Source: Nocardioides sp.
GTDB lineage: Bacteria; Actinomycetota; Actinomycetes; Propionibacteriales; Nocardioidaceae
Reading direction: 5' to 3'
NCBI RefSeq assembly: GCF_030150155.1
Contig: NZ_JASLGR010000052.1
Coordinates: 1 to 57,263 of the forward strand
DNA length: 57,263 nucleotides
Shown piece after piece: positions 1 through 8,398 of the stretch. Below the pieces are notes generated by a model. The model made no database searches. It saw nothing but the letters and a program-made list of their open reading frames with translations, and had not been told where the DNA came from. Position 1 is the stretch's first letter, and each line of letters opens with the position of its first letter. Made by a program: the position numbers and the translations under genes.

Positions 1-210
1 CGAGGCCACCGTCACCGCATCAGTCGCCACCGTCGCCGCATCCGAAGCATTCTTCGCAATCTCACGAATCGACGCCGTCATCTCCTCCGCCGCCGTCGCC
101 ACCGTCTGAATCGACGCACTGACCTGCACCGACGCCGACGAAGCCGACGCAGCACGATCCGACGTCAACGACGCCCCCTCACCCATCCCCTGACTCAACA
201 CCGTCAGCTG
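1..210. repeat. Left arm of 210-bp inverted repeat (MCP signalling domain)
   Basis: This arm is the reverse complement of 57054-57263 with only two mismatches (positions 142 and 193), both synonymous. The homology stops sharply at 210. On the coding strand the arm uses many T- and G-ending codons (ATT, CGT, GCT, GAT), whereas the flanking sequence mostly uses C-ending codons. Confidence 0.95.
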
Positions 211-1500
211 CTGGGAGGCCACCGAGACCTGCTCGGAGACCCGGCCGATGGTGGTGAGGTTGTCGCGGTAGGAGTCGAGCAGCACCGTCAGACCACCGGC
301 CAGCTCCATCGCGAGCGGGTCCGGGCTGTCCAGGTCGAGTCGCCCGGTGAGGTCACCGGTGGCGGCCTCGCGGATGACGCGGAGCACCATCTCGATGGTG
401 CGCCCGGCCTCCTCGGCGGCGGCCTTCTCCTGGGTGTCGCGGTCGACCTTGGCGATCGTCCGGGTGACCAGGTCGGAGATGCTGCGCAGCGCGTCGAGCC
501 GCTCGGTGCTCCACCGCGCGGCGTCGGTGGCGAAGAACTCCATCGTCCCCACCACCATGCCCTCGACCAGCAGCGGTACGGCGACGGCGCTGAGCACCCC
601 GGCACGGACCAGCTCGGCATGCCGCGGGCTGTCGGCGATCTCGTCCAGGTCGCGTACGACGACCACGTCCCCAGCAGCCCAGCACCGGCCCGACAGGCCG
701 ACGCCACGCGTCTCGCGGTTGCGCATCGACGCCGCGCTGACCGACGCACCGAGGCTGCCGGCCTCCAGGTCGCAGACCAGCAGGTCGTCGTGAATCTGGG
801 AGGCGGTGGCGTAGGGCAGCCCCCACGCCTGGCGTGCCGCGGCGATCGCGTCGCGCACCACCAGGGCCGGCTCAGCGACCGTGGCGAGTGCCTGGAGGAC
901 GGTGTTGATCGCCTCGGCGTTGGCCCGGTTGTCCTCGGCCTCCTGGGCCACCTTGACGCGGTCCGTGGTCATCTCCCAGGTCGCCATCGAGCCGCTGAAC
1001 GTGCCGTCCTCGGCGTACACCGCGGAGACGGCCATCTGGAGCGAGATGCCGCTGAAGTGCATCTCGGCGGCGAACGGCAGCTCGGACTCCGGGGTGACGA
1101 AGCCGGCGTGGAACTCGGGCCAGACATCGAAGACGTCGAGGCTGGTGCCGAGCAGGTCCTCGACACCGACGCCGATCGCGCCCCGGAAGCCGCCGAGCGT
1201 CACCCGGGCGGCGGCGTTGAAGTGCCGGATGATGTGGTTCTCGTCGGAGAACAGCACGTTGAGCGGCACGTCCTCCAGCAACGTCCAGAGCAGGTGCGCA
1301 CCGAGGCCGTGGGACTCGTCGACGGCGACGACCTCCTCGGCGACGGCAGGCTCGACGACGTCGTCGACGAGCGGGGACGGGGCGGCGCTCACGGAGTCGG
1401 TGACACCGTCGATCCCAGCAGTACCGATCAACGCGTCGGGCGCGGTGGTCGGGGCGGGCACGACGGGCGTCGCCAGGGGCGCCGTCTCGATGTCGGTCAC
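1..1500 (-). CDS. Soluble methyl-accepting chemotaxis protein (PAS-GAF type), C-terminus outside window
   Basis: Chemoreceptor that would feed the CheA/CheW pair encoded just upstream. The reading frame stays open to the window edge, giving 500 residues and no stop. It starts with GTG behind a GGAGG, and this GTG overlaps the cheW stop (GTGA). I see no transmembrane segment. A PAS-like region (about 60-140), a GAF-like region (about 165-330) and a linker (about 365-430) precede the MCP signalling helix. The last 70 residues shown contain AAEEMTASIREIAKNA. A cytoplasmic receptor sensing an internal or diffusible cue is inferred; the ligand is unknown. The final 210 bp are nearly identical to the MCP at the other window edge. 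Confidence 0.9.
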   Translation of the reverse strand, partial: MTDIETAPLATPVVPAPTTAPDALIGTAGIDGVTDSVSAAPSPLVDDVVEPAVAEEVVAVDESHGLGAHLLWTLLEDVPLNVLFSDENHIIRHFNAAARVTLGGFRGAIGVGVEDLLGTSLDVFDVWPEFHAGFVTPESELPFAAEMHFSGISLQMAVSAVYAEDGTFSGSMATWEMTTDRVKVAQEAEDNRANAEAINTVLQALATVAEPALVVRDAIAAARQAWGLPYATASQIHDDLLVCDLEAGSLGASVSAASMRNRETRGVGLSGRCWAAGDVVVVRDLDEIADSPRHAELVRAGVLSAVAVPLLVEGMVVGTMEFFATDAARWSTERLDALRSISDLVTRTIAKVDRDTQEKAAAEEAGRTIEMVLRVIREAATGDLTGRLDLDSPDPLAMELAGGLTVLLDSYRDNLTTIGRVSEQVSVASQQLTVLSQGMGEGASLTSDRAASASSASVQVSASIQTVATAAEEMTASIREIAKNASDAATVATDAVTVAS

Positions 1501-1991
1501 AGGGTTCCTCCGGTCGGATCGGGCGCGGTCGTCAGGTCGACCGCTCGGTCGGCGTCAAGGACGAGCAGGATGGCGTCGGTCAGGGGACGCACCCCGACCA
1601 CCACCTCACGGACGTCGGCGGGCAGGTTCGACGGCGGCGGCTCCATGCCGAGGCCGCCGGGCTGCTCGGCGTCGATCACGTCGCCGATGTCGTCGACCAG
1701 CAGGCTGACGACCTCCCCGCGGCTGCGCACGATGACGTTCATCGGCAGCTCGCCCTCGGCCCGCTCGGGCAGCCGGAGCCGGGCCCGCAGGTCGACGGCG
1801 GTGACGATCTGGCCGCGCAGGTTGATCAGGCCGTGGACGGCCTCGTGGGCACGGGGCACCGGGGTCATCGGCTGGTGCCGCAGCACCTCCTGGACCTGGT
1901 CGACGTCGACACCGAAGTACAGGCCGGCGACCCAGAAGGTGCAGTACTGCTCGGTGGCGTGGGCGGTCTCGGTGCGGGTGGCGGTGCTCAT
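1497..1991 (-). CDS. cheW: Chemotaxis coupling protein CheW
   Basis: Adaptor that links receptors to the CheA kinase in the chemoreceptor array. The 164 residues cover a complete CheW domain: the FWVAGLYFGVDVDQVQEVLRH strand-helix start, the conserved GLINLRGQIVTAVDLRARL core (about 57-76) and VVSLLVDDIGDVI. Start ATG overlaps the cheA stop (ATGA) and the stop overlaps the MCP start (GTGA), so cheA-cheW-mcp look translationally coupled. A short tail after the domain (TTAPDPTGGTL) has no recognisable role. Confidence 0.95.
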   Translation of the reverse strand: MSTATRTETAHATEQYCTFWVAGLYFGVDVDQVQEVLRHQPMTPVPRAHEAVHGLINLRGQIVTAVDLRARLRLPERAEGELPMNVIVRSRGEVVSLLVDDIGDVIDAEQPGGLGMEPPPSNLPADVREVVVGVRPLTDAILLVLDADRAVDLTTAPDPTGGTL

Positions 1992-4390
1992 GCGGGCACT
2001 CCCGTCTGGGCGACGACTGCTTCGAGGTCGACCAGGTCGGTGACCCGGTCCTGGACCACCGCGGAGCCGGTGACGCCCGGACGGCGGCCGACCAGGGTGG
2101 GCACGACCGCTGTCTCGACGACGTCGAGCACCCGGTCGATGACGATCCCGACGGCACGGTCGTTGCGCTCGTGCACCACCACCGAGACCTGCTCCAGGCC
2201 GCTGGAGGTGTCGGGCAGACCGATCGCCGGGGCGAGCCGGACCAACGGCAGGATGCCGTCGCGGTACTGGACCACCTCGGCCCCACCGGAGTACTCCACC
2301 CGCTCCAGGGCGAACTCCTCCAGACGGGCCACCGCGGCCAGCGGCAGCGCCGCGCGACGGCCACCGGAGACCTCCAGCACGAGCAGAGCCTCGCGGTCCT
2401 CGTCGTGCGTCTTGACCTCGGTGACGTCGGCCTGGACCGCGCCGATGCGCTGTGCCTGGGCGACACCGCCGACGTCGAGGATGAGAGCGACACGACCGTC
2501 GCCCATGATCGCGGCGCCGGCGTACATCGTCAGGGACTTGAGCTGGCGACCGATCGGCTTGACCACGATCTCCTGGGTGTCGTGCACCTCCTCGACGCAC
2601 AGACCGAACTGGATGTCGTCGCTCTGCAGCACCACCACGGTCAGGGCCTCGGAGTCCGGGCGCGGACCGCCGAGGGCCTCCGAGAGCGTGATCAGGGGCA
2701 GCAGCTTGCCGCGCAGGCGCAGCACCGGCGCGCCGGCCAGGGTCTCGACGTTGCGCGAGAGCTCGGCGCCCTCGACCCGGACCAGCTCGACCAGGTTGGC
2801 CTGCGGGATCGCGTAGCGCTCCTCGCCCTCCCCCACGATCAGGGCGGGGATGATCGCCAGGGTGAGCGGGATCCGCACCCGGACGGTGGTGCCACGGCCG
2901 ACCTCGCTGACCAGGTCGACCGAGCCACCGATGCGTTCGATGTTGGTGCGTACGACGTCCATGCCGACCCCGCGGCCGGAGACGTTCGTCACCTCGGGAG
3001 CGGTGCTGAAGCCCGGCCTGAAGATCAGGTTGATGAGCTCCTTGGCCTCCATCCGGGTGGCCTGATCACGGGTGATCACGCCCCGCTCGATGGCGACCGC
3101 GGCCAGCTTCTCCGGGTCCATCCCCTTGCCGTCGTCGGTGATCTCGACGACCACCTGACCGGACTCGTGGAAGGCCCGCAGCAGCAGTCGGCCGGTGCGG
3201 CCCTTGCCCGACGCGATCCGGTCCTCGGGACGCTCGATGCCGTGGTCCAGGGAGTTGCGGACCAGGTGGGTGAGCGGGCCCTTGAGGGCTTCGAGGAGCG
3301 AGCGGTCGAGCTCGGTGTCGTGGCCCTCCATCACCAGGTCGACCTCGCGGCCGAGCTGGTGGGACAGGTCCCTGACCATCCGCGGCATCTTGGCCCAGAC
3401 CTGCCCGATCGGCTGCATGCGCGTCTTCATGACGCTCTCCTGCAGCTCGGAGGCGACCAGGTCGAGCCGCTGGCTGGCACGGGCCAGCTCCACGTCGTCG
3501 GCGCCGTTGGCGCGCTGCAGGATCTGGTTGCGGGTCAGGACGAGCTCGCCGACGAGCTGCATCAGGTTGTCGAGCAGGTCGACGTCGACCCGGATCGAGG
3601 AGTCGACGGCACTGCGCCGCTCCCCCTCCCCGAGCCCGTCGTGCTGCTCGGCGTCGGCGGGGTCGGCCATCTCGGCCAGGGCACGGGTCGCCGGTACGAC
3701 GGCCACCTCGGGCTCGGCCGGGGCCGCAGCGACCGGGGTCGCCGGGGCCGCAGGGGCTACCGGCGCCACGGCGTCGGTGGACGCTGCCAGCGGCGGCGTC
3801 CCCATCAGCGCCGCGATCGCAGCCGACGGCACGCTGGGCGGGGCGGGCGGGCGGTGGTCCTCGACCGCAGCCGGGACAGCCGGGGTCGCCGGGGCAGCCA
3901 CGTCGGCGACCTCGTCGACGACCGCGGCCGGAGCAGCGGGCGCAGCCGGCGCAGCGGGCACGACCGGTGCGGCAGGGGCCGGCTCGGAGGTCGCCACGGT
4001 GCCGTCGAGCAGCGCCTGGATCCGCGCCACCACCGGGTCGACGTCGACCCGCGGGTCGTCGTCCTTGCCGGTCTCCTCGATCACCTCGAGGAGCGAGCGG
4101 ACCGTGTCCACCATCGCGAGCAGGGCGTCGCCGATGACCGGGGTCATCGTCTCCTGCCCGTCGCGCAGCTTCGACAGCAGCGTCTCCCCGACGTGGGTCA
4201 ACCGCTCGAGCCGGCCGAAGGCCAGGAACCCCGAGGTGCCCTTGATCGTGTGGATCGTGCGGAAGATGCTCGAAAGCAGGTCCCGACTCCCCGGGTGCTG
4301 CTCCAGATCCACCAGGTCCTGATCGAGCTGATCCAGGTTCTCGTGACTCTCCACGAGGAACTCGGCGATGATCTCGTCGTCGTCATCCAT
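1988..4390 (-). CDS. cheA: Chemotaxis histidine kinase CheA
   Basis: Kinase that autophosphorylates and passes phosphate to CheY and CheB. Of 800 residues, the N-terminal HPt domain carries His47 in IHTIKGTSGFL. A long Ala/Pro-rich linker (about 130-240) follows, with no clear CheY-binding P2 domain. Next come the dimerisation helices (DSSIRVDVDLLDNLMQLVGELV), the ATPase domain with N-box (LVRNSLDHGIE), G1 (DGKGMD) and G2 (GRGVGMDVV), and then two tandem CheW-like domains instead of the usual one. The second spans about 660-800. It is first in an operon with cheW and the MCP, and has a FliA-type promoter 25 bp upstream. Confidence 0.96.
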   Translation of the reverse strand: MDDDDEIIAEFLVESHENLDQLDQDLVDLEQHPGSRDLLSSIFRTIHTIKGTSGFLAFGRLERLTHVGETLLSKLRDGQETMTPVIGDALLAMVDTVRSLLEVIEETGKDDDPRVDVDPVVARIQALLDGTVATSEPAPAAPVVPAAPAAPAAPAAVVDEVADVAAPATPAVPAAVEDHRPPAPPSVPSAAIAALMGTPPLAASTDAVAPVAPAAPATPVAAAPAEPEVAVVPATRALAEMADPADAEQHDGLGEGERRSAVDSSIRVDVDLLDNLMQLVGELVLTRNQILQRANGADDVELARASQRLDLVASELQESVMKTRMQPIGQVWAKMPRMVRDLSHQLGREVDLVMEGHDTELDRSLLEALKGPLTHLVRNSLDHGIERPEDRIASGKGRTGRLLLRAFHESGQVVVEITDDGKGMDPEKLAAVAIERGVITRDQATRMEAKELINLIFRPGFSTAPEVTNVSGRGVGMDVVRTNIERIGGSVDLVSEVGRGTTVRVRIPLTLAIIPALIVGEGEERYAIPQANLVELVRVEGAELSRNVETLAGAPVLRLRGKLLPLITLSEALGGPRPDSEALTVVVLQSDDIQFGLCVEEVHDTQEIVVKPIGRQLKSLTMYAGAAIMGDGRVALILDVGGVAQAQRIGAVQADVTEVKTHDEDREALLVLEVSGGRRAALPLAAVARLEEFALERVEYSGGAEVVQYRDGILPLVRLAPAIGLPDTSSGLEQVSVVVHERNDRAVGIVIDRVLDVVETAVVPTLVGRRPGVTGSAVVQDRVTDLVDLEAVVAQTGVPA

Positions 4391-4398
4391 GACAGGCG

Positions 4399-4412
4399 CT
4401 CCCTTCCGGGAG
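4399..4412 (-). promoter_or_regulatory. cheA leader hairpin with GGA loop (possible CsrA site)
   Basis: In the cheA mRNA this reads CTCCC-GGAA-GGGAG. The 3' arm (AGGGAG) is the only Shine-Dalgarno candidate for cheA, 8 nt before the ATG. A GGA in the loop and a masked ribosome site fit a CsrA target, but the loop does not match the ACGGAC type seen at fliC, fliH and fliJ, so this is a weaker candidate. Confidence 0.4.
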
Positions 4413-4414
4413 GC

Positions 4415-4442
4415 CTATCGGCATCCGAGGGCGGCGCTTGAG
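4415..4442 (-). promoter_or_regulatory. FliA-type promoter of cheA-cheW-mcp
   Basis: On the minus strand CTCA, 16 nt, then GCCGATAG. This matches the spacing and sequence of twelve further sites in this window. The -10 ends 24 nt before the cheA ATG. Confidence 0.75.
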
Positions 4443-4459
4443 CGAGTGAGATCACATTT

Positions 4460-4481
4460 CCGGCTCCCGCATGGGAGCCGG
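4460..4481 (-). terminator. Hairpin after csrA
   Basis: Perfect 9-bp stem CCGGCTCCC / GGGAGCCGG with a 4-nt loop, just after the csrA stop. No T-run follows, so terminator strength is uncertain. Confidence 0.6.
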
Positions 4482-4486
4482 AGGGG

Positions 4487-4732
4487 TCAGTCGCGCTTCT
4501 TCAACGCCTCGGAGAGGGCGTCGGAGAGCGAGGCCACCTCGGCCTCGGACGGGGACGCGGACTCCTGGTTGGAGGCGGTCAGCTCGGTCAGCAGCTCGGC
4601 GCGGTGCACGCTCACCGAGCGGGGTGCGTCGATCCCGACGCGTACGACGTCACCGCGCACCTCGAGGATGGTGAGCGTGATGTCGTCGCCGACGACGACG
4701 CTCTCGCCCACGCGGCGGCTCAGGACCAGCAT
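4487..4732 (-). CDS. csrA: Carbon storage regulator CsrA (translational regulator)
   Basis: Dimeric RNA-binding protein that recognises GGA in hairpin loops and usually blocks ribosome access. The 81 residues begin with the canonical MLVLSRRVGESVVVGDDITLTILEV and contain VRVGIDAPRSVSVHR, the RNA-contact region. The protein is about 20 residues longer than the shortest CsrAs because of an acidic/serine-rich tail (about 55-81). It lies 27 bp downstream of fliW, its usual antagonist, at the end of the filament operon. The fliC, flgB, fliH, fliJ and flbD leaders in this window carry GGA-loop hairpins, its likely targets. Confidence 0.95.
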   Translation of the reverse strand: MLVLSRRVGESVVVGDDITLTILEVRGDVVRVGIDAPRSVSVHRAELLTELTASNQESASPSEAEVASLSDALSEALKKRD

Positions 4733-4741
4733 GGGGCCACG

Positions 4742-4769
4742 CTATCGGACACCGCGGGCTCAGCCGAGC
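4742..4769 (-). promoter_or_regulatory. Weak FliA-like promoter candidate before csrA
   Basis: Minus strand has TCCGATAG 9 nt before the csrA ATG, with GCTC (not CTCA) 16 nt upstream, or CTCG at 15 nt. The -10 is good and the -35 is poor. If it is active, csrA would have an almost leaderless transcript separate from fliW. Confidence 0.3.
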
Positions 4770-5212
4770 AGTGGCGCGTCGACGGCCAACCGCTGGTCGT
4801 CGAGGATCACCTGTGCGGCGAGCCCCGTGGTGGTGTTGACGATCAGCGGCGCCCGCAGGTTCACCGTGGTCGTGGTCAGGGTCGGACCGGTGTGCACGAT
4901 CAGCAGCACCTGGACGTCGTTGATCTCGTCGATGCCGAGTGCCTCGGCGGTCTCGTCGTCGATCTCGGGGGCGAAGTCCGGGTAGAACGTGCCGGCCGGG
5001 ACGGTCAGGAACTTGAGGCCGGCCTGGTCCAGACCGCGCAGCTCGGCGAGCACGCCACTGGCGTCCAGGTGCTCGAACTCGAAGCGGCGGGCCTCGGGGA
5101 AGCCCAGCATCGGACGGACCAGCTCGATCAGCGGCAGCGCCACCGCGGTCTGGTCCGGCTGGCCGTCACCGGCAGTGGCGGAGGCCACCGTGGATCGCAC
5201 CATCACGCTCAC
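4760..5212 (-). CDS. fliW: Flagellar assembly factor FliW
   Basis: Protein that in Bacillus and Campylobacter binds flagellin and CsrA, relieving CsrA repression of flagellin translation when flagellin is exported. The 150 residues include PLIELVRPMLGFPEARRFEFEHL (about 27-49), LKFLTVPAGTFYPDFAPEI and VQVLLIVHTGPTLTTTTVNLRAPLIVN, which match the family's beta-barrel. Its start overlaps the flgL stop (ATGA), and csrA follows. The fliW-csrA pairing is the usual arrangement and supports the CsrA-FliW-flagellin circuit proposed here. Confidence 0.93.
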   Translation of the reverse strand: MSVMVRSTVASATAGDGQPDQTAVALPLIELVRPMLGFPEARRFEFEHLDASGVLAELRGLDQAGLKFLTVPAGTFYPDFAPEIDDETAEALGIDEINDVQVLLIVHTGPTLTTTTVNLRAPLIVNTTTGLAAQVILDDQRLAVDAPLLG

Positions 5213-6102
5213 CGGAGGAAGTCCAGGAGGCTGGGCTGGATCGTCTTGCCGGTCGCGGCGAGCGCGGCCTGGTAGGCGACCTCGGCCTGCTGCACGTTGA
5301 TCGTGGCCTCGGCCAGGTTGACGTCCTCGACGTCGGAGAGCGACGTCTTGAGGCGGAGCTGGGCCTGCGAGGCGAGGTCGGAGGCCTGCTGCAGCCGGTT
5401 CATCCGGGCACCCTCGTCGGCCTGGGCCGAGGAGATCCGGGTGATGTCGGCCTGGACCGCGGCGATCGAGCTCTGGATGTCGGCGTTCGACCCGCTCTTG
5501 AGGGCGGCGGAGAGGTCGTTGAGGTGGCTGAAGACGTTGTCGCCGTCGGCACCGAAGACGGCGGTGCCGTCGGAGTCGACCCGAACCGAGACGCCGGAGC
5601 CGACCCGGCGGGTGACCGAGCCACCGTCGCCGACGTAGTTGCCGGTGGTGGTGTCGAAGGCCAGCGAGCCCGACGTGGTGCCGCCGAAGACCGGGCGCCC
5701 CAGGTAGTCGGTGTTGGCCTGCTGCAGGATGCTGGCGCGGATCTGGTCGACCTCGGTGGCGAGCGCCTCGGCGGCCGACTGCGACATCGCGCCGTCGTTG
5801 GCACCCTCCAGGGCGAGCACGTTGGCACGCTGCAGCTGGGTGACCACACCGCTGAGGGTGGAGTCGATGGTGGACAGCCAGGACTGGCCGTCGGAGGCGT
5901 TGCGCGAGTACTGGTTCTGCTCGGCAAGCGCGGTCCGGACCCGCAGCGCGGTGTTGGTCCCGGCGGCGTCGTCGGAGGGCCGGGTGATCTTCTTGCCGGT
6001 CTCCAGCTGCTCCTGATACTTCGCCATCGAGGACAGACCGCCCATGACGGCGTTCAGGCTCCGCTGGGAGATCATCTGCTGGGTCACACGAGTGATAGCC
6101 AT
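5209..6102 (-). CDS. flgL: Hook-filament junction protein FlgL (HAP3)
   Basis: Second hook-associated protein, joining FlgK to the filament. The 297 residues have the flagellin-like N-terminal helix (MAITRVTQQMISQRSLNAVM) and the motif LETGKKITRPSDDAAGTNTALRVR (about 34-57). The C-terminal helix DVNLAEATINVQQAEVAYQAALAATGK is characteristic of the family. The size is normal. The gene is 10 bp downstream of flgK and overlaps fliW by 4 bp, so they are likely co-transcribed. Confidence 0.94.
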   Translation of the reverse strand: MAITRVTQQMISQRSLNAVMGGLSSMAKYQEQLETGKKITRPSDDAAGTNTALRVRTALAEQNQYSRNASDGQSWLSTIDSTLSGVVTQLQRANVLALEGANDGAMSQSAAEALATEVDQIRASILQQANTDYLGRPVFGGTTSGSLAFDTTTGNYVGDGGSVTRRVGSGVSVRVDSDGTAVFGADGDNVFSHLNDLSAALKSGSNADIQSSIAAVQADITRISSAQADEGARMNRLQQASDLASQAQLRLKTSLSDVEDVNLAEATINVQQAEVAYQAALAATGKTIQPSLLDFLR

Positions 6103-6112
6103 GGCCGAGTCC

Positions 6113-7567
6113 TCACTGCTTCATGTTGATCAGGGTGTCGAGGATCGAGTCGAGGGTCTGGATCACCTTCGACGCCGCCTCGTACGCGTGCTGGGCCGCG
6201 ACCAGGTTCACCGTCTCCTCGTCGAGGTTCACGCCGGCGAGCTGCTGCTGCTCGTCGGTGACCTGGCTGGTGAGGGTGGTCTGGTTCTTGGTCTGGGTGT
6301 TGACCGCCGCGACCTTGACGCCGAAGGAGGTCACCATCGCGGCGTAGTCGCTGGTGATGGTGGTGGCGATCGACATCTTGTCGGCGTTGCCGCCGTCCTC
6401 GTCGGGACCGCCGCCGTTGGCGTTGGTACCCAGCGGGCCGGTGGCCGGCGGCGTGGGCGCGTTGACGTTGGCCGAGGCGGCGATCAGGCCGGGGTCGGCG
6501 ACCACCGCGTCGGCGACCTTGAGGCTGCCGGCGAGGTCGGTCGGGTCGCCGAAGGCGAGCAGGTCGCCGCCGGCGTCGCCGTACTTGTCCTTGCCGGCCG
6601 CGTTGGCGGCGTTGAGCTGGGTGACCAGCGTCTGGGCCAGCGTGTCGAGCGCTGCCTTCTGCGTCTTGAGGGTGTCGTTGACGACGTCGGTGACGGCGCC
6701 GAGCTCACCCGAGAGCGTGCCGGTGGCGGTGTTGAGGGCGGTCCCGCCGATGCTGTAGCTCAGGTCGCCGGTCGCGCTGGTCGCCATCGTGAGGGTGGAG
6801 GCCTTGTCACCGGTGACGAGCGCCACCGTGCTCGGCGTACCGCCGGCGTTGGCGACGCTGACGTTGTAGCGACCGTCGGAGGCGACGGTGACCTGTCCGC
6901 CGACCAGCTTGGCCAGCGAGAGCGCGACCAGGTCGCGCTGGTCGTAGAGCGCGCCGACGTCGGTGCCGTTGTTCTCCGCGGTGTAGATGCTGCGGTTGAG
7001 GTCGGCCAGCTGGCTGGCCGCGGCGTTGATCTGCTGCACCGCGGTGCCGGCGTGGGAGCGCTGGTCGGCGGCCTCGTCGGTGATGTTCGCGGACTGGGTG
7101 CGGATCGCCGCCGCCAGCGCGTCGGCCTTGGCCACCACCGTCTGGCGCGCCGACTGGCCGCCCGGGTTGCTGGTGAGGTCCTGGAGCGAGGCGTTGAAGT
7201 CGCTGATCGCGGCGTTGATGCCGCTGGTGCCGGGCTCGTTGATCGCCGTCTCGACCCGCGACAGGATCGTCTGGGTGGTGGTGAGGTAGCTCAGCTTGGC
7301 GTTCTCGCGCCGCACCCGGGCGTCGATCAGGGCGTCGTAGACCCGCTGCACGCTCTGGGTCTTCACGCCGTCGCCGTGGCCGTCGTAGAAGGCATACATC
7401 GCCGACTGGCCGGTGTTGCCGACCTCGGCCGCGACCGCCTGCCGACGGACGTACCCCTCGGTCTTGACGTTGGAGACGTTGTTGCTGGCCACGTCCATCA
7501 CCACCTGCTGGTAGCGAAGGGCGCTCAGGGCGGTGTTGAGGCCGCTGAAGGTGCCGGTCATGGTCAC
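6113..7567 (-). CDS. flgK: Hook-filament junction protein FlgK (HAP1)
   Basis: First hook-associated protein, exported and assembled on the hook tip. It has 484 residues. The N-terminal rod/hook motif is ALRYQQVVMDVASNNVSNVKTEGYVRRQA (about 17-45), and the C-terminus ends with NLVAAQHAYEAASKVIQTLDSILDTLINMK, the classic C-terminal axial motif. The middle is Ala/Thr-rich and variable. I chose the GTG start at 7567, which overlaps the flgN stop (GTGA); the ATG two codons later is possible. It precedes flgL in the filament operon. Confidence 0.94.
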   Translation of the reverse strand: MTMTGTFSGLNTALSALRYQQVVMDVASNNVSNVKTEGYVRRQAVAAEVGNTGQSAMYAFYDGHGDGVKTQSVQRVYDALIDARVRRENAKLSYLTTTQTILSRVETAINEPGTSGINAAISDFNASLQDLTSNPGGQSARQTVVAKADALAAAIRTQSANITDEAADQRSHAGTAVQQINAAASQLADLNRSIYTAENNGTDVGALYDQRDLVALSLAKLVGGQVTVASDGRYNVSVANAGGTPSTVALVTGDKASTLTMATSATGDLSYSIGGTALNTATGTLSGELGAVTDVVNDTLKTQKAALDTLAQTLVTQLNAANAAGKDKYGDAGGDLLAFGDPTDLAGSLKVADAVVADPGLIAASANVNAPTPPATGPLGTNANGGGPDEDGGNADKMSIATTITSDYAAMVTSFGVKVAAVNTQTKNQTTLTSQVTDEQQQLAGVNLDEETVNLVAAQHAYEAASKVIQTLDSILDTLINMKQ

Positions 7568-8046
7568 AGGGTCCTGTCTACGAGTCGCGGTCGGGGGGCG
7601 GTCTGCACCATCTCCCCGGTCGGGCTGTACTGCTGTTCGGAGGAGGCGCCGCTGATCGCGAGCAAGGTCTCGCGAGCCGAGCGGTAGCCGGCGGTGATCA
7701 GGGTGCGGTTGGTCTCGGAGAGCTCGGCGATGTCCCGGGTGACCGCGACGAACGCGTCGCGGTGCTCGGCCAGGATCGAGCGCCAGGGCTCCTCGGCGGC
7801 CGCGGCCAGGGCCGAGAGGGTGGGGTTCTCCCCCAGGCCGAGCTCGGCGCCGACCTCGTTGGCGGCCACGGCGCGCAGCACCTCGGTCTCGCGGACCGTG
7901 ATGAGCAGGTCCTCGACCTCACGGTTGGCCTGGGTCAGCCAGCGGCTCCGGCCACTGGCCAGGACCAGCTGCTCGACCTCGAGCTTGTAGGCGAGAAGCT
8001 CGAGCAGCTCGCGCTCGCGCCACAGGATCAGGGACAGGTTCTCCAT
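7564..8046 (-). CDS. flgN: FlgN-like export chaperone
   Basis: Predicted cytoplasmic chaperone for FlgK and FlgL. The 160 residues are almost all helical, starting LSLILWRERELLELLAYKLEVEQLVLASGRSRWL, which fits the FlgN N-terminal helix pair, followed by a long helix around VETVREVEDLLITVRE-type sequence and a flexible tail. The gene overlaps flgK by 4 bp on one side and the unknown 100-residue gene on the other. The call rests on helix pattern and position, since FlgN sequences diverge strongly. Confidence 0.75.
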   Translation of the reverse strand: MENLSLILWRERELLELLAYKLEVEQLVLASGRSRWLTQANREVEDLLITVRETEVLRAVAANEVGAELGLGENPTLSALAAAAEEPWRSILAEHRDAFVAVTRDIAELSETNRTLITAGYRSARETLLAISGASSEQQYSPTGEMVQTAPRPRLVDRTL

Positions 8047-8348
8047 CAGGCCGACACATCCACGTAGACCGAGGCACGTGTGCGCTGCGGCGCGAAGTGC
8101 TGGGTGGCCTTGAGCTGCTGGCCGGTCTGGGCCAGCGTCTGCGGCAGCCGGACGAGGAGCTCACGCTGCCGGGCGGCGATGGCCTGGGCCCGAGCGACCA
8201 GGGCGGCGGGGATCGGCGCGACCACCGTCGGCGGCTCCCAGGTCGTCGTCACCGCGGAGCGGTCGTCGACGGGGTGAGCGCCCTCGGCGAGGTCGAGGTC
8301 CCGCTCGAGGTCATCGAGGATCACTCCCCACATGGTCGTGGCGTCCAT
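8046..8348 (-). CDS. Unknown small flagellar-operon protein
   Basis: A 100-residue protein of unknown function. The start ATG lies 3 nt after AGGAGG(C), which makes the start secure. An acidic N-terminus (LDDLERDLDLAEGAHPVDDR) and a Pro-rich spacer precede a helical C-terminal half (AALVARAQAIAARQRELLVRLPQTLAQTGQQLKATQ). It lies between fliS and flgN, where other bacteria place fliT or similar chaperones, and its stop overlaps the flgN start. A helical secretion chaperone is a guess from size and position. It has no clear FlgM-like sequence. Confidence 0.7.
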   Translation of the reverse strand: MDATTMWGVILDDLERDLDLAEGAHPVDDRSAVTTTWEPPTVVAPIPAALVARAQAIAARQRELLVRLPQTLAQTGQQLKATQHFAPQRTRASVYVDVSA

Positions 8349-8398
8349 CGTGCCTCCTGTCGGTGTCGTCGGGGTGCTGGGTGCGGGGGTCGGCGTAC

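Noticed and set aside
4742..4769. FliA promoter for csrA
   Set aside because: Good -10 but -35 does not match; not counted among the thirteen.
8046..8348. FlgM anti-sigma factor
   Set aside because: No FlgM-like sequence; only size and position are similar.
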